Source of the DNA: Cloeon dipterum
Lineage: Eukaryota > Arthropoda > Insecta > Ephemeroptera > Baetidae
DNA: 64,000 nucleotides
Assembly: GCF_949628265.1 (NCBI RefSeq)
Contig: NC_088786.1
Coordinates: forward strand, 40,569,681 to 40,633,680
Reading direction: 5' to 3'
Shown here: in pieces, positions 48,801 to 60,183 of the stretch
Layout of the letters: each line of letters begins with the position of its first letter
Numbering within the stretch: position 1 is the first letter of the stretch
The notes under the pieces: generated by a model
Told to the model about the DNA's origin: nothing
The model's input: the letters and a program-made list of their open reading frames with translations, nothing else
Database searches by the model: none
Made by a program: the position numbers and the translations under genes

Positions 48801-51314
48801 GTAAACTTTGGTCATATTCGTAAGCCCTAGTTGCTCGGCCGCGTTATCAATGTTGAGAGTTTCCATTCCTAAAGCGCTGCACTGTTTCCAGTTGGAAAGC
48901 CAAGTCATCTTATCAGGAAAATCATTTCTTAATCCATATTTATCATGTTTACAAGTATTTTTACAGGCTTGTTTCCGAGGAGATAAGTATAATTGCCGAT
49001 TGTGATCCAAAATCCGTAGGAAGTCTTGTCTTTTTTTAAGATAGAAATCTTTTTTACAGTTTTGTAACATTTAAAATTGTTTCTTTTACTTATCAAGTTT
49101 CCATCAGGGTCAAAAAAGGAATCCTGGAAATTAAAGTAACTTTTATAGCTTTGGAACATTTGATAAAAGAAATTGAAACATTTTTCGGAAAAAGCTGCGG
49201 ACATTCAACCGGGATTTGGCAGATGTAGTTGAGAGCGTCGTCGCACTTTCTGTGCACCAACCCCTGCGTTTTGGGGTTGGCAGTGTTGACGAGTGCGAGA
49301 CAACGTTGGAGAGAGGACACGGTATTGTTGAGCCAAAAGTCGGTCGAAGATATGAGAGTGGAGGAAACGTTGTGACCAGTCGAGCACCACGCGTACTTTT
49401 TTTGAGTGTCGCAGTTCAAATCTTCATTTGAGCCGCTCGTCCAATACGTGCCAGCTATAATTGTTGATTAATTTAAATGTCGATGTTCAATTTGGTCGAA
49501 CCTTTGAGACTGGCAAGACAGTTCAATTCCTCGATTGAAGTGACAGCTAAAAGTGTCATGTCCCAGGCCTTGCATCGCAGTGCTGCCTCGTTTCTCGATG
49601 CCTTTTATACAAAAACTTTAATTTTTACTCGATTTAAAATAATTTGGGAATTTCATATGGTGTTGTCAATGAAAACGTGACTATTTTGGAAGCTTTATAA
49701 ATAATTTTCGCTTGAAAACTATTATATTGCTATATAAAACATCTTGAAGATGTAATTTCAAATGTTTCGATATCCATTCAAAATAAAATCAGATGCCCAT
49801 CGATCTCATCTTAAATTTCGAACCCTTTTAATAAATATAAATACTTACGGTAACGGTCGAAACAAAATATTGTCTGCTGTCGCAGTTTGAAGAACCAAGA
49901 ACTGAGCCGTGCGCTGGATTGTGTAATAAAATTTAATTATTATGAGCAAAATTTAATTATTTTTTAAGCGCTTTTTACTTTGATCAGGCTTTTTTGTTGG
50001 AGTTTGCTTGAAAAGGCGTGAGAAAAATTTGTAACTTGGACTTAAAATATTTAATAATTAATACCGATAAGAAATTATTGAAATTTTCGCAGGTTAAATG
50101 GCACGGAGGAGGCTACAATTTTATTTTAAAGCTAAGAATTTTTCATAAGTTGAAAATATACCGTAGTTGTAGTTGTTGTTGGGGTAGTTGTCGTAGTAGT
50201 TGTTGTCGTAGTAGTTGTTACCGTAATAGTTACTGCTTTCATAGTAATTGTTGTCGTAATAGGTGTAGTTGTAGTTGATTGGGTGGTTGAATCAACAATT
50301 TTTGTAGAAGCGCTCAAAATAATTGGTGTTGTCGTCTGTGTAAGAACTGTGACTTTTGATTGTGTCGACAGGGATGATATGGTGGTCGATTTAAACGGAA
50401 TTGCTGTGCTTGTTGCAAATGAAGATGAAATAACTTGGGCTGGACCTGCAGTCGACGAGGGCAAAATGGTGACGAGGGTGTTGGTCGTGGCGCCACTGCC
50501 TGCGTCAGTTGAAATTGGACTAAAGGAATTCGTGGACGTGCCGCCCGGCGGTGTTGAAGGATTGAAATCGACCGGGTTATTTCCTTGACTTATTATTGAA
50601 GTGCCTCGAGACGTAGTTTCAGGTTCTCCTGGTCCTCCAGGCACTCCAGGAGTGCTGTTTTCCAGAATACCGTCCAGGGTTTTTAAAGCTTTGAAATAAA
50701 TTTTTAAATTTTATTTTCTATTCCGCGAATTTCATCAGTACTCGGTCCGATGCTGACTTCCGTTGTTGTTGGTTCGTCATTAATTTTCTGAGTATTCTGT
50801 GTTTCGTCAGAGCCCGCTGCTACTGTGGACGTGGACACGTAGGCGAACAACGTTGTTGGCCCCGTTTCAGAGTCCTTTTAATTAATATTAATGCGCAAAA
50901 GAGTCCTGATAATTAAATATTGGTCATGTTATTTACCTTTTTGCCTTTTGGTGATGTCGTAATTCTTTTGTTTATCGTCACGTTTGACGTAGACGACGCC
51001 AAGCATCTTTTAAAGCCGCAACATTTGATGATATTTTTTCTCCGAGTTTTCTTCGGAAGTTGAATTTTGATCGGAGCTGCGTGACATTAAAATTTAAAGT
51101 CCGCATTTTAAAGATGAGTACAAATTTTAATTGTACCTGAATTTCCTCCGCGAATGTTAACTCTGATCGACTTGATTTTGCTTTTCTGTTTAGAACAGTT
51201 TAATGAAGTTTTCATCACCGAGTAAAATAAATAAATCACTATACTTACTTGATTTTTAGCTTCACCAATTCTGATGAGAATGGTGAAAATCAGGCACCAA
51301 TATATGATGTTCAT
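45829..51314 (-). CDS. Copy H: CTLD-OBP fusion gene, inverted
   Basis: G-I subfamily, read right to left and apparently intact. The start codon at 51314 opens a signal peptide (core IIYWCLIFTILI). A four-codon upstream ORF overlaps the start. The Pro/Thr/Ser-rich exon ends in a long poly-Thr run near 50162. Main exons: CTLD1 49180-49454, CTLD2 48495-48742 (QPDN kept, MTDRNC), CTLD3/OBP 47365-47661, OBP to 46806 with six cysteines (CVTAYETYKC), last exon 45829-46106 (ends YVCVKP). Exon 22 is full length, unlike the first copy in G. Intron 18 is enlarged (about 47662-47990) and contains TCAGGAATCGATTGTT, a word shared with the palindromic element of the SID-1-like gene. The product is secreted, with no membrane segment. 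Confidence 0.87.
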
Positions 51315-52620
51315 GTTGTTTTCATGCCTGACTCTGCAACTGGACTGCGAGCAAACCAAAAATCGAATTTAATATTATGGTATTCGAGCTAACGTTGTGA
51401 TCGACGTCACTCGGCTAGTTTCCTGTTTCGCATGAGTTTTAAAATTTATTCAATATTGCAATATAAATCGAGTGTAGGATTTCTAGCTGTGTCTAATTAT
51501 TTTATTTCTTTTAAAAAATTATCAATTTTAAATAGTGAACGTGTTAATGAGGTAAATAAAGCTCAGATAAATATTAAAAAATATCAGTTTCTTAATTTGT
51601 TTCGTTAATATTTCGTTGTTGCGTAATAGAGACTAGAGGATTAGTAAAAGGTCCTTATTAGCTATTTTGCATTTTTCAGCTTCTGTTTGAAGCTGGTGCT
51701 ATATACCAATGAAAATTTGATTTTTGTTTCTCTGCGTTCGCTCCTAGCATCCGTTTTCGTTAGCCTCATTAGAGCTTCCTGTTTCATTGGCCGCATTTTA
51801 TAGAACATTGGAAAGGCAGATGTTTCTTTTACATAGAATTCATCAACAAAATATTAGATATGGTTTTTCCAAGATAATAATTAATCCAAAAAGCTTAAGA
51901 ATGTGTTAATGTTATTTGAATTCAATGTCAGATTTAGTGGGTTTATTCTCCAGGAAACAATCATATTATGAAGTCTTAAAAATGTTTAAAAACCTTAATT
52001 AAATCACAGAATAAATTCTTAAGGTATTTGGTAACAAAAATTGTTCTTTTGATGTATTGAAGTGCTCCTCCGTTTTTCCAATGCTTCGTCATCGATGCTA
52101 CGGATGCTACTTCCTGTCGCAGCTGTGGACGCGTTGTTCAGCAGCAATTTTGACGTGAATATTTCTAGGCAAACCTGTATAGTTAATGCAATTTGCGATG
52201 GTCAATTTCTTATTCCTGTGTTGGCATCGGTCTTTTTATTTGTTGCATTTCTCAGGAGGCTCTCGCCATTCTTTCAGTGGAATTCAATCTAATATCAGAC
52301 ACAAATGGTGTGTCATCTTTTGTACGGATTCTGTTGCTATGGTAACCTGCAGTAAAACTAATTTTGATGATAAATGATTTTTTGCTGCGTGGGAAATCTT
52401 GTGGACCATTACATCAACCAGTGGCAATACAATACATTTCATATGCTGGAATTTCAGCAGGAGACATATTGTTTAAGGTTTTTTCCACTCTAAATTGTGA
52501 GTGATTTATGATAAATGAAAAGGTACAAAATAAGAATCCAATAAAAGTCAAACCAAATATTTTATTAAAACCTTTCCATAAGAAACAAACCACAAATCGA
52601 AAAAATCCAGGATATATGCC
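51315..52620. other. Spacer H-I
   Basis: Promoter side of H on the - strand. It contains the block with CATCCGTTTTCGTTAGCC and CATTGGCCGCATTTT (about 51738-51800; GATTGG/CATTGG suggests a CCAAT-type site) and the block with CGTCATCGATGCTAC and ACTTCCTGTCGCAGCTG (about 52080-52125). The polyadenylation signal of copy I is at 52561-52566 (- strand). No gene is seen. Confidence 0.6.
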
Positions 52621-55600
52621 CTAAGGTTTCACACAAACGTAAGTGTAAAAGGTGTTCATGCGGGAAGAGTGGTTGCTCGGGTTGTAGTAGTAGTCGAGGA
52701 CGTTTTCTTCCAAATATTTGTAGCCCATGACTCTTGCATAAAATGGACTCATTACGATGACGGACTCGACGCACGGATACCTTGCATCCTTTTCTTGCAC
52801 GGCGTACAAGGTGTCGGGCAAAACAAAGCCGCTGCGACACCAAGCCTCGTGCGTCTGGTTCACCGCCACAGTTTCGCCCACAAGCATATAACCAGTATCT
52901 GTGAACAAGAAAACGGGACAAATTGAAGAATAACTGTCCAAACGAACAAATGTGGGACCCCACAATAATATATTAATGACAAAAGACTTTGCAAGAATTA
53001 CCTAAAGTGCATTTTACTTGTCAAAAAAGATAGGAACAAAATTGGAGTCTTTTTATGCCCATTGCCTAGCCCTTTAACTTACTTGAAATTTGTTTCAACA
53101 ATTGAATATCCGCAATGGTTTCAGGCTCAAAGAATTTCAGTCCGAGCTCGCAGCAGTGTTTAAACGCTTTCACCGGGTCCTAAATATTTCAATTAGTCAT
53201 TCCAAATATCTGAGAAAATATCTAACTCCTTACTGACAATCCACCATTATCAATATTTCCGTAATACATCGTCTTGTTTTGAAGAGTTGTCAATTGGCCT
53301 TGAGAATCTTAAAGAAAATATTTTAGTTTAATCGGAAGGAAAATTTATATAAACCTTTTTTATTTGCGTTCAGATAGTCAATAGCCGTTTGCTGTACATT
53401 TCAATCAATTATCATTATTTATTAAGGAATATAAAAATAAAAATACGTTTATTATGCAGGGATACTTATCGGAGAGCCAACAAGTTCGGCGCATCGGAAC
53501 ACACGGAGTCGGGGGAATCAGCTGTCAATCATATGAATGCATGCATGAAATCTTATTATTAATAATTTGAGTACTGTTGTGCTGTTGCCGAAATTGTTAG
53601 AAATGATTTTCGAGACCAGACCAGGCGCTTCCTGCTGCCCGCATTTGTAGGTTTCATAAGCAGTCACGCACTCGTCGTCAAACTCTGATTATTTCTTGCG
53701 ATTATAGAATTCTTTTTGGGAATTTTAATATAAAATCAAACTTTTGCCGCCGCAGGTGTCGAAGGCAGCAAATCCCTGTTCTAGTTTTTTCGGCTCCTCT
53801 TGCGACACCAACTCAATTTGGCGCAATGTCGCAATGATGTTCAACGCTCCGATGTCAAACTGCGCGGTGACAGCATTGTATATTTTCTGATTAAACTTGT
53901 AATTAATTCATTACCATTCCTATCTCGATTCCAACGCATTTCAAGAAGCACTGGAATGATTAAAATTTAAGATGTTTATACTTGGAGAAAAAGAGAGCAA
54001 TTTAAAGAATACTTTCAAATTTAACGTGATATCTGTCGCAAGGAAAGCGCTTGCGTTCAAGAGCAAGTCAATTTGTTCTGGATGAAAGCATGCATTAAAA
54101 TTTCTAAGCTTAAATTTCAATTTTTTAGTGTACCGCCTGTGATGTCCCAAGTTTCTGCACATTCGGTCTGCATGGCTTTTCGGGCAGTTGCTTTCTTTCG
54201 CACTTCGCAAAGGAAATTCTTTTTTTCATCACAATTCGCAGAGGCAAGCAGCAAAGATCCGTTTCTAACTTCGAGATAAACGCAGTCCAGACCTGCTTGA
54301 GGATGTCCAGCCTTCCACTTGAGCTCAGAATCTACGAAATCTCGGTCCAGTGTGCACCACCGGAAGTTGGGTGAACAATTTAGGTCACTTCCCGACAGCC
54401 AGAAGTCACCAAAAGTGTCCGGAGCGTACTCTAAATTTTTGCAAACCGATATAAGGGTAAAGACGCTCCGGAACTGCATTTTTGACTGTGCTATTCGATC
54501 ACTGATGGTCAAATTAGCCAAAAAAACTCAGACGAAAATAATTGAAACAAGATTGCATGGAATAAAGTGCCTATAAAGAATGACGCCAACCAATCAGAGA
54601 AGCGGATGGCAGCGTTCTTTTGGCATTTATGCTATATTTAAGAGAAGAAAACTCCGTTTGACCTAATTCGGCCCTCAGAAATCAATAGGCACTGTCGAAA
54701 ATGTAGTTACACTGCTGCTTTGTAATAAATTTTGTTTACTGGAGACGATCCTTGAAAAACAACTCAATTTTCCGGCCGTTTCCATCGAAGCCAGGGTCAA
54801 GCCAATGTCACAGCATTTATCCCTGGCAGCTGTCCAGTTTAACTGGATATGTTTCTTATTTATGAAATGCCTTATAAAAAATAATGTATAAAACTTCACC
54901 ATTTTCGAGGAGTGAGTTAAAAAGTTTCTGCCGCATCCGTCGTACCAATTGCCGTAAGTGAGGTAATCTAAATTGTAATCTTTTTTAATTTGAATACTGT
55001 AAGAAATCCAAATTCCTGTACCGATTAAATAGCTATTTCCTTTAGAATCCAATTTAAAGTAACTTGACTTGATATTGATTAAAATAGAAATTGTTACAAT
55101 ATTAAAAATTATTGTGAAGCAATTATTAATTACGTCTCTCTTGCAGACTTCTGTAGGACAAGAAGCCACGCAGGGCTTAGCAGGAGTTGCTGTTTTCTCC
55201 ATCTGTGGGTTTTTTCAATTTGATTTAATTTCTACAAAATTCAACTAACATAATCAAACCTTGCACGCGAAAATGTATTGATTGGTGCAGTTTCTGTCCG
55301 TCATGATGGTGCGTGTGTCGTTTAGTACAAAGCGAAAGTGGACGCAATTCTCGCTCCCACCGGCGTTGTCTGGCTGGCCAGATTCCCACCTGAGCCCAGG
55401 GACGAAAATCGTGGGTCCCGTGGACTCGCACCACGACCACTGCCGCTCCGGAGAACCCTTATTCTCCTTGCCGGACGTCCAGTAATTGAAATTGGCTTTC
55501 CAGTTTGCTGCAGATCAAATTTAATAAAGCAAATATCCATATGGTGGACTGATATCGAAAAATTCTTGATTGTGGCGTTCCTCAAGAATATAGCAGCCCC

Positions 55601-58082
55601 TCCATCCCCACCCTAAGTTTCAGAGGCCTTTCCCGAGATTTTTAGTTGAGAATAATTATTGCAAAAATACGGTGCGACGGATGGTTTGCGTATTTTAACA
55701 TGTCTAAAAGAAACACCTTTGTAAAAATTCGACATGTTAGCAAGCCCTCGTTCCTCTGCCAAGTTGTCAATGTTGAGAGTTTCCATTCCTAAAGCGCAGC
55801 ACTGTTTCCAGTTGGAAAGCCATGTCATCTGGTCAGAAAAATTATATCTTAACCCCTTTTTGATGTTGAGAATTATTTTTACGGGTTTGTTTCCGAGGAG
55901 ATAAGTATAATTGCCAATCGTGATCCAAAATCCGTAGGAAGCCTTGTCTTTTTTAATATTTAAATCAAATAAATGGTTATATTAACAGTCATTCCACTTA
56001 CTCATCAAGTTTCCTGCCGGATCAAAAAGGGAATCCTGAAAATTAAAGCAGCTTTTAGAGTATACGATGATAGGATTAATTAAAATTGAAACATTTCTCA
56101 AACAAAGCTGATAATGCGGACATTCGACAGGGTACTGGCAGATGAAATTGAGGGCGTCGTCGCACTTTCTGTGCACCAACCCCTGCGTTTGGGGGTTGGC
56201 AGAGTTGACGAGTGCCAGACAACGCTGGAGGGATGAGGACGCGGTTCCGTTGAGCCAAAAGTCGGGCGACGAGAAGAGAGACGAGGAAACATTGTTGCCC
56301 GTCGAGCACCACGCGTACTTTTTATGCGTGTCGCAGTTTTCATCTTCATTCGAGCCGCTCGTCCAATAAGTGCCAGCTAATTGTTAATTAATTTAAGTGT
56401 CGATATTCAATTTTGTCAAACCTTTGAGGCTGGCAAGACAGTTCAATTCCTCGATTGAGGGGACAGCCAAAAGGGTCATGTTCCACGCCTTGCAAAGCAA
56501 CGCTGCTTCGTTTCTCGACGCCTGTTTGGTATTAATGTAAAATATATTTTACCTTATTGAAAGGTTTGGAAATTTCAGATGTTGTTTTCGACTATTTTAG
56601 ACGCTATATATTTCCTTTTTGGTTCTCATAAATGTAAATCAGTTGCAGAGTAAAAATAGTCGATACATCAAGTTCCAAATCCTTATAATGAAAACGTACG
56701 TTGACAGTCGACACGAAATATTTTCTGTTGCCGCAGTTTGATGAACCAAGAACTGAGCCCTGAGCTGAATATTTTTTTGAAATATATTTAACTAAATTCG
56801 ATTAATTTTTTAGATGATTTTTACTTTTGTTTGGCTTTTGCGTTGGATTTTGCTTGAAGAAGCGTGAGAAAAAATTTAATTTCGACTATGCCAATCTAAT
56901 AAGTAATACCGATAAGAAATTATTGAAATTGTCGCAAGTCAAATGACACGGAGGAGGCTAGAAATTTTTTTAAAGCTATACACATTCATCTAAAAGAAGA
57001 AAAAAATTACCGTAGTAGTAGTAGTTGTTGTTGTTGTTGTTGTGGTAGTTGTGCTTGTCATAGATTTTGATTGGGTGGTTGATTCTGCAATTACTGAGGG
57101 AACGCCTGAAATTATTTGTGTCTTATCTGTGAGTTTCGATTGCGTTGGGAGGGATAATAGGGTTGTTGATTTAAACGGAATTGCTGTCATGGTTGTTGAA
57201 AATGAAGATGAAACTTGGGCAGGAGTAGCAGTCGGCGAGGGCAAAATGGTGACGAGGGTGTTGGCCGTGGCGCCACTGCCTGCGTTAATTGAGGTTGAAC
57301 TAAAGGAATCAGCGGACGTGCCGCCCGGCGGTGTTGAAGGATTGAAATCGACCGGATTATTTCCTTGAGTTATTATTGTAGTGCCTCCAGGTGAAGTTTC
57401 CGGTACTCCAGGTTCTCCAGGCACACCAGCAGTGCTCTTTTCCAAATTACCGACCAGGTTTTCAGGGGCTTGAAATGAATTTTTATAATTTATTTTCCTC
57501 TCTGCGAATTTGATCAGCATACTCGGTCCGATGCTGACTTCCGTTGTTGTTCGTGCGTCATTATTTTTCTGAGTATTCTGTGCCTCGTCAGAGCCCGCTT
57601 CTACTGTGGACGTGGACACGTAGGCGAACAACGTTGTTGGCCCCGTTTCAGTGTCCTTTTAATTAATATTAATGCGCAAAAGAGTCCTGATAATTAAATA
57701 TTGGTCATGTTATGTACCTTATTGCGTTTTGGTGACGTCGTAATTCTTCTGTTCACCGTCGCATTTGACGACGCCAAGCATCTTTTGAAGCCGCAACACC
57801 TGATGATATGTTTTCTCCGAGTTTTCTTCGGAAGTTGAATTTTGATCGGAGCTGACAAGGAGTGACATTTTAAATTTAAAATCAATTTCAAAGAGTGCCA
57901 ATTTTAGCTGTACCTAAATTTCCTCCACGAATGTTTACTCTGATCGACTTAATTTTGCCATTCTGTTATTAAGAACAGTTTAATTTTCATCAACAATTAA
58001 ATTATACGGTTCTTACTTGATTTTTCGCTTCACCAATTCTGATGAGAATCGTGAAAATCACGCTCCAATATACAATATTCAT
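52621..58082 (-). CDS. Copy I: CTLD-OBP fusion gene, inverted
   Basis: Rightmost array copy, read right to left and apparently intact. The start codon at 58082 opens a signal peptide (core IVYWSVIFTILI) and is overlapped by a four-codon upstream ORF. TCAGTC lies at 58116-58111. The Pro/Thr/Ser-rich region ends in poly-Thr near 57012. Intron 4 here is only 54 bases, stop-free and a multiple of three, so its retention would add 18 residues. Main exons: CTLD2 55260-55507 (QPDN, MTDRNC), CTLD3/OBP 54134-54430, OBP to 53575 with all six cysteines, last exon 52621-52898 (ends YVCVKP). The donor after exon 19 is best read as GGCG before gtacac, which keeps the 297-base exon length of the family. Intron 18 carries sequence related to the palindromic element of the neighbouring SID-1-like gene (about 54655-54690). 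Confidence 0.87.
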
Positions 58083-59237
58083 GCCTTTTTCATGCCTGAC
58101 GCTGTGGCTGGACTGAGCGAACTAATTTAATTTTTTATTGGCGTTCGAGCTCGCGTTTGTGATCGGCATCGCTCGGGCTGGCTGGTTTCCTGTTTCACGT
58201 ACGAGTATTAAAATATTCAATTATTGACTGTAAAAACCAAATGTAGATTTTTCTGGGTCCAATAATTGTTATATCTTAATAAATAAATTACTTTTTTATT
58301 AACAAATAGGATAATGACGTAGAATTAAATCAAAGAGTTTGTCATTTTCTTAATTTGTTCGGTTAATATTTTCGGTGGTGGATTTACGAGATTAGAATTT
58401 TGTATATATAAGGAGCGGTCCATCTTTAACTATTTTCATTTTTTAGCTCCTGTTGCCAACTCTGTTTGAGCTGGTGAAATTTGATTTTTATTTCACTGCA
58501 TACGCTCTACGCTCCTGCTTGCATCCGTTTTCGCCGCTCTCGTCAGAGCTTCCTGTCCGATTGGCCGCATTTTCCAGAAAATAGAAAGGCAGATTTTTCT
58601 CTTGGAAAAATTAATTTACGAAGATTTTATATAGATATGGTTTTTTTCTGAAGATACAATTTAAATCAGAGCTGCAACATAAACATTATTAGAAATCGAT
58701 GCCAGATGAGAAATTGGATTAATACTCTCCAAGATAATAACACATACACATCTCTATTTTTAAAGAAATAAAATCCGTCTTAATCACAAAATAATTTCTT
58801 GGTGTAAGAAGTAAAATATGAACTGCTGGTTTGATATATTTATTAAATATTGTTGTGCTGGTTCGTCATCGACGCTTTACTTCCTGTCACTGCTGGTGAG
58901 CGCGTTGTGCAGCACCGATTTTGACGTGAATTTTTCCAGGCAGTAAAAAAATCACGACACTCAATTTCTTTTTCGTTTGGTCGGCATCATCGTCTTAATA
59001 TTTTTTATGTTTCCTAGGGTTTTTTGGATTTTTCAAAAATGATTACTTTTTAATGAAAAAATTCCTCACAAATTAAATCTTAATTTTTAATTGCGTCACA
59101 CATTTTTGTACAGCTTCTGCAGTGCGCTTTAAGCAAAACAAATATTCTTTACTCTTTTTATGCAACGGGAATATATTTATCCGATCTCGCTAATGTTTTT
59201 GGAATTATTTTCCTTTTAATATGTAGTCCTATGCTTT
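58083..59237. other. Promoter side of copy I and spacer to the SID-1-like gene
   Basis: On the - strand it carries the same upstream blocks as H and the remnant: CATCCGTTTTCGCC with GATTGGCCGCATTTT (58512-58577) and GGTTCGTCATCGACGCT with ACTTCCTGTC (58859-58890). The two genes are divergent, so this is a shared intergenic region of about 2 kb. No gene is seen. Confidence 0.6.
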
Positions 59238-59408
59238 TCAGTTTTCGCTGCAGGGGTCAGCAGGCGGCGGCAGTAAAAGTAGTGCTCGAGTCGCGATCTC
59301 CGCCGCATCTCAATGAAAGGCCGCTGCCTCGTTTAACTCGGCAAGCGCACACTCACAATTTGTGCTCATTGCGCCGCACGTCTCGTTGCTCTCCGCTTCA
59401 AGTTGACG
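59238..59408 (+). other. Probable 5' untranslated exon 1 of the SID-1-like gene
   Basis: It begins at TCAGTT, an arthropod initiator match, and ends at a good donor (TTGACG before gtatgt). The segment is GC-richer than its surroundings. An open frame crosses it, but it resembles no protein and does not join the coding exon in a useful way. Confidence 0.4.
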
Positions 59409-59881
59409 GTATGTTTTTCTTCTTTAAAGTCCAAGACTTTTCATACCGATGCGTTTTCCTGATTTAATTTTAATTTCAATACAACTAATTCATAATTTTA
59501 ATATCTGTGATTGGATAATTGGGGTAAAAATGTGGAAAAATTCATTTTGTCCTTCTTAAGACTCGCCGAAAATTGATTGCGTCTTCACGTAATTATTTTC
59601 GAAATGTTTTTAGTTCTTTCGCAGTAAGAGCAGTCTCATGGGTGCGGAGACCGCGCCGATGACTAATTTCGCCGCTTTTTCCTCCTCAGCAGCTGCGTGC
59701 GGCTTTGTGATAACACTCGCGCGCGTCTCGCGCTCGCTCGGATGCTCTTTTTTGCGGAGCAATTCTCTAGAAAATGAATAATATTTGCCATATCATTTAA
59801 TCTCGCTTATAAATTCAGCCTAATCTCATCCTATCTGACGTATTTCTCATCATACAAAATTATCTATTTGTAATTTTTCAG

Positions 59882-59913
59882 ACAAAGAGCCGAGCCGTGG
59901 GCCAAAATTTCAG
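59882..59913 (+). other. Probable 5' untranslated exon 2 of the SID-1-like gene
   Basis: A 32-base segment is flanked by a strong acceptor (TTTTTCAG) and a donor (CAG before gtattt). The next acceptor, CAATTAG, sits directly before the start codon at 60184, so splicing would place this exon right against the ATG. Confidence 0.4.
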
Positions 59914-60183
59914 GTATTTCATTTTTAAATTTAGAAATAATAAACCAGATATTGCTTTTGAAAATAATTAAATAAAACTCACCATTTTTCAGAAAATAAA
60001 ATTTTCATCCGTTCAAGATTGCTTAAAAATGAGTCACATTTTTATTTTTATTTATTTTCTAACTTCTTTGGTTGGTTCTTTTTACATTTCGCCATGCTGA
60101 TACGAATTTCCTGCGTATGTGGGCGAATGAAGCACATGACGTAAATATTATTGTATTCGCAATTATTTATTATATTCAATTAG

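Noticed and set aside
54134-54140. GC donor after exon 19 in copy I
   Set aside because: A GT donor three bases further on keeps the phase and gives the 297-base exon length of the family, so no unusual site is needed.
59231-59467. Arg-rich open frame upstream of the SID-1-like gene
   Set aside because: It overlaps a likely 5' untranslated exon ending at a good donor; the peptide resembles nothing and does not join the signal-peptide exon.
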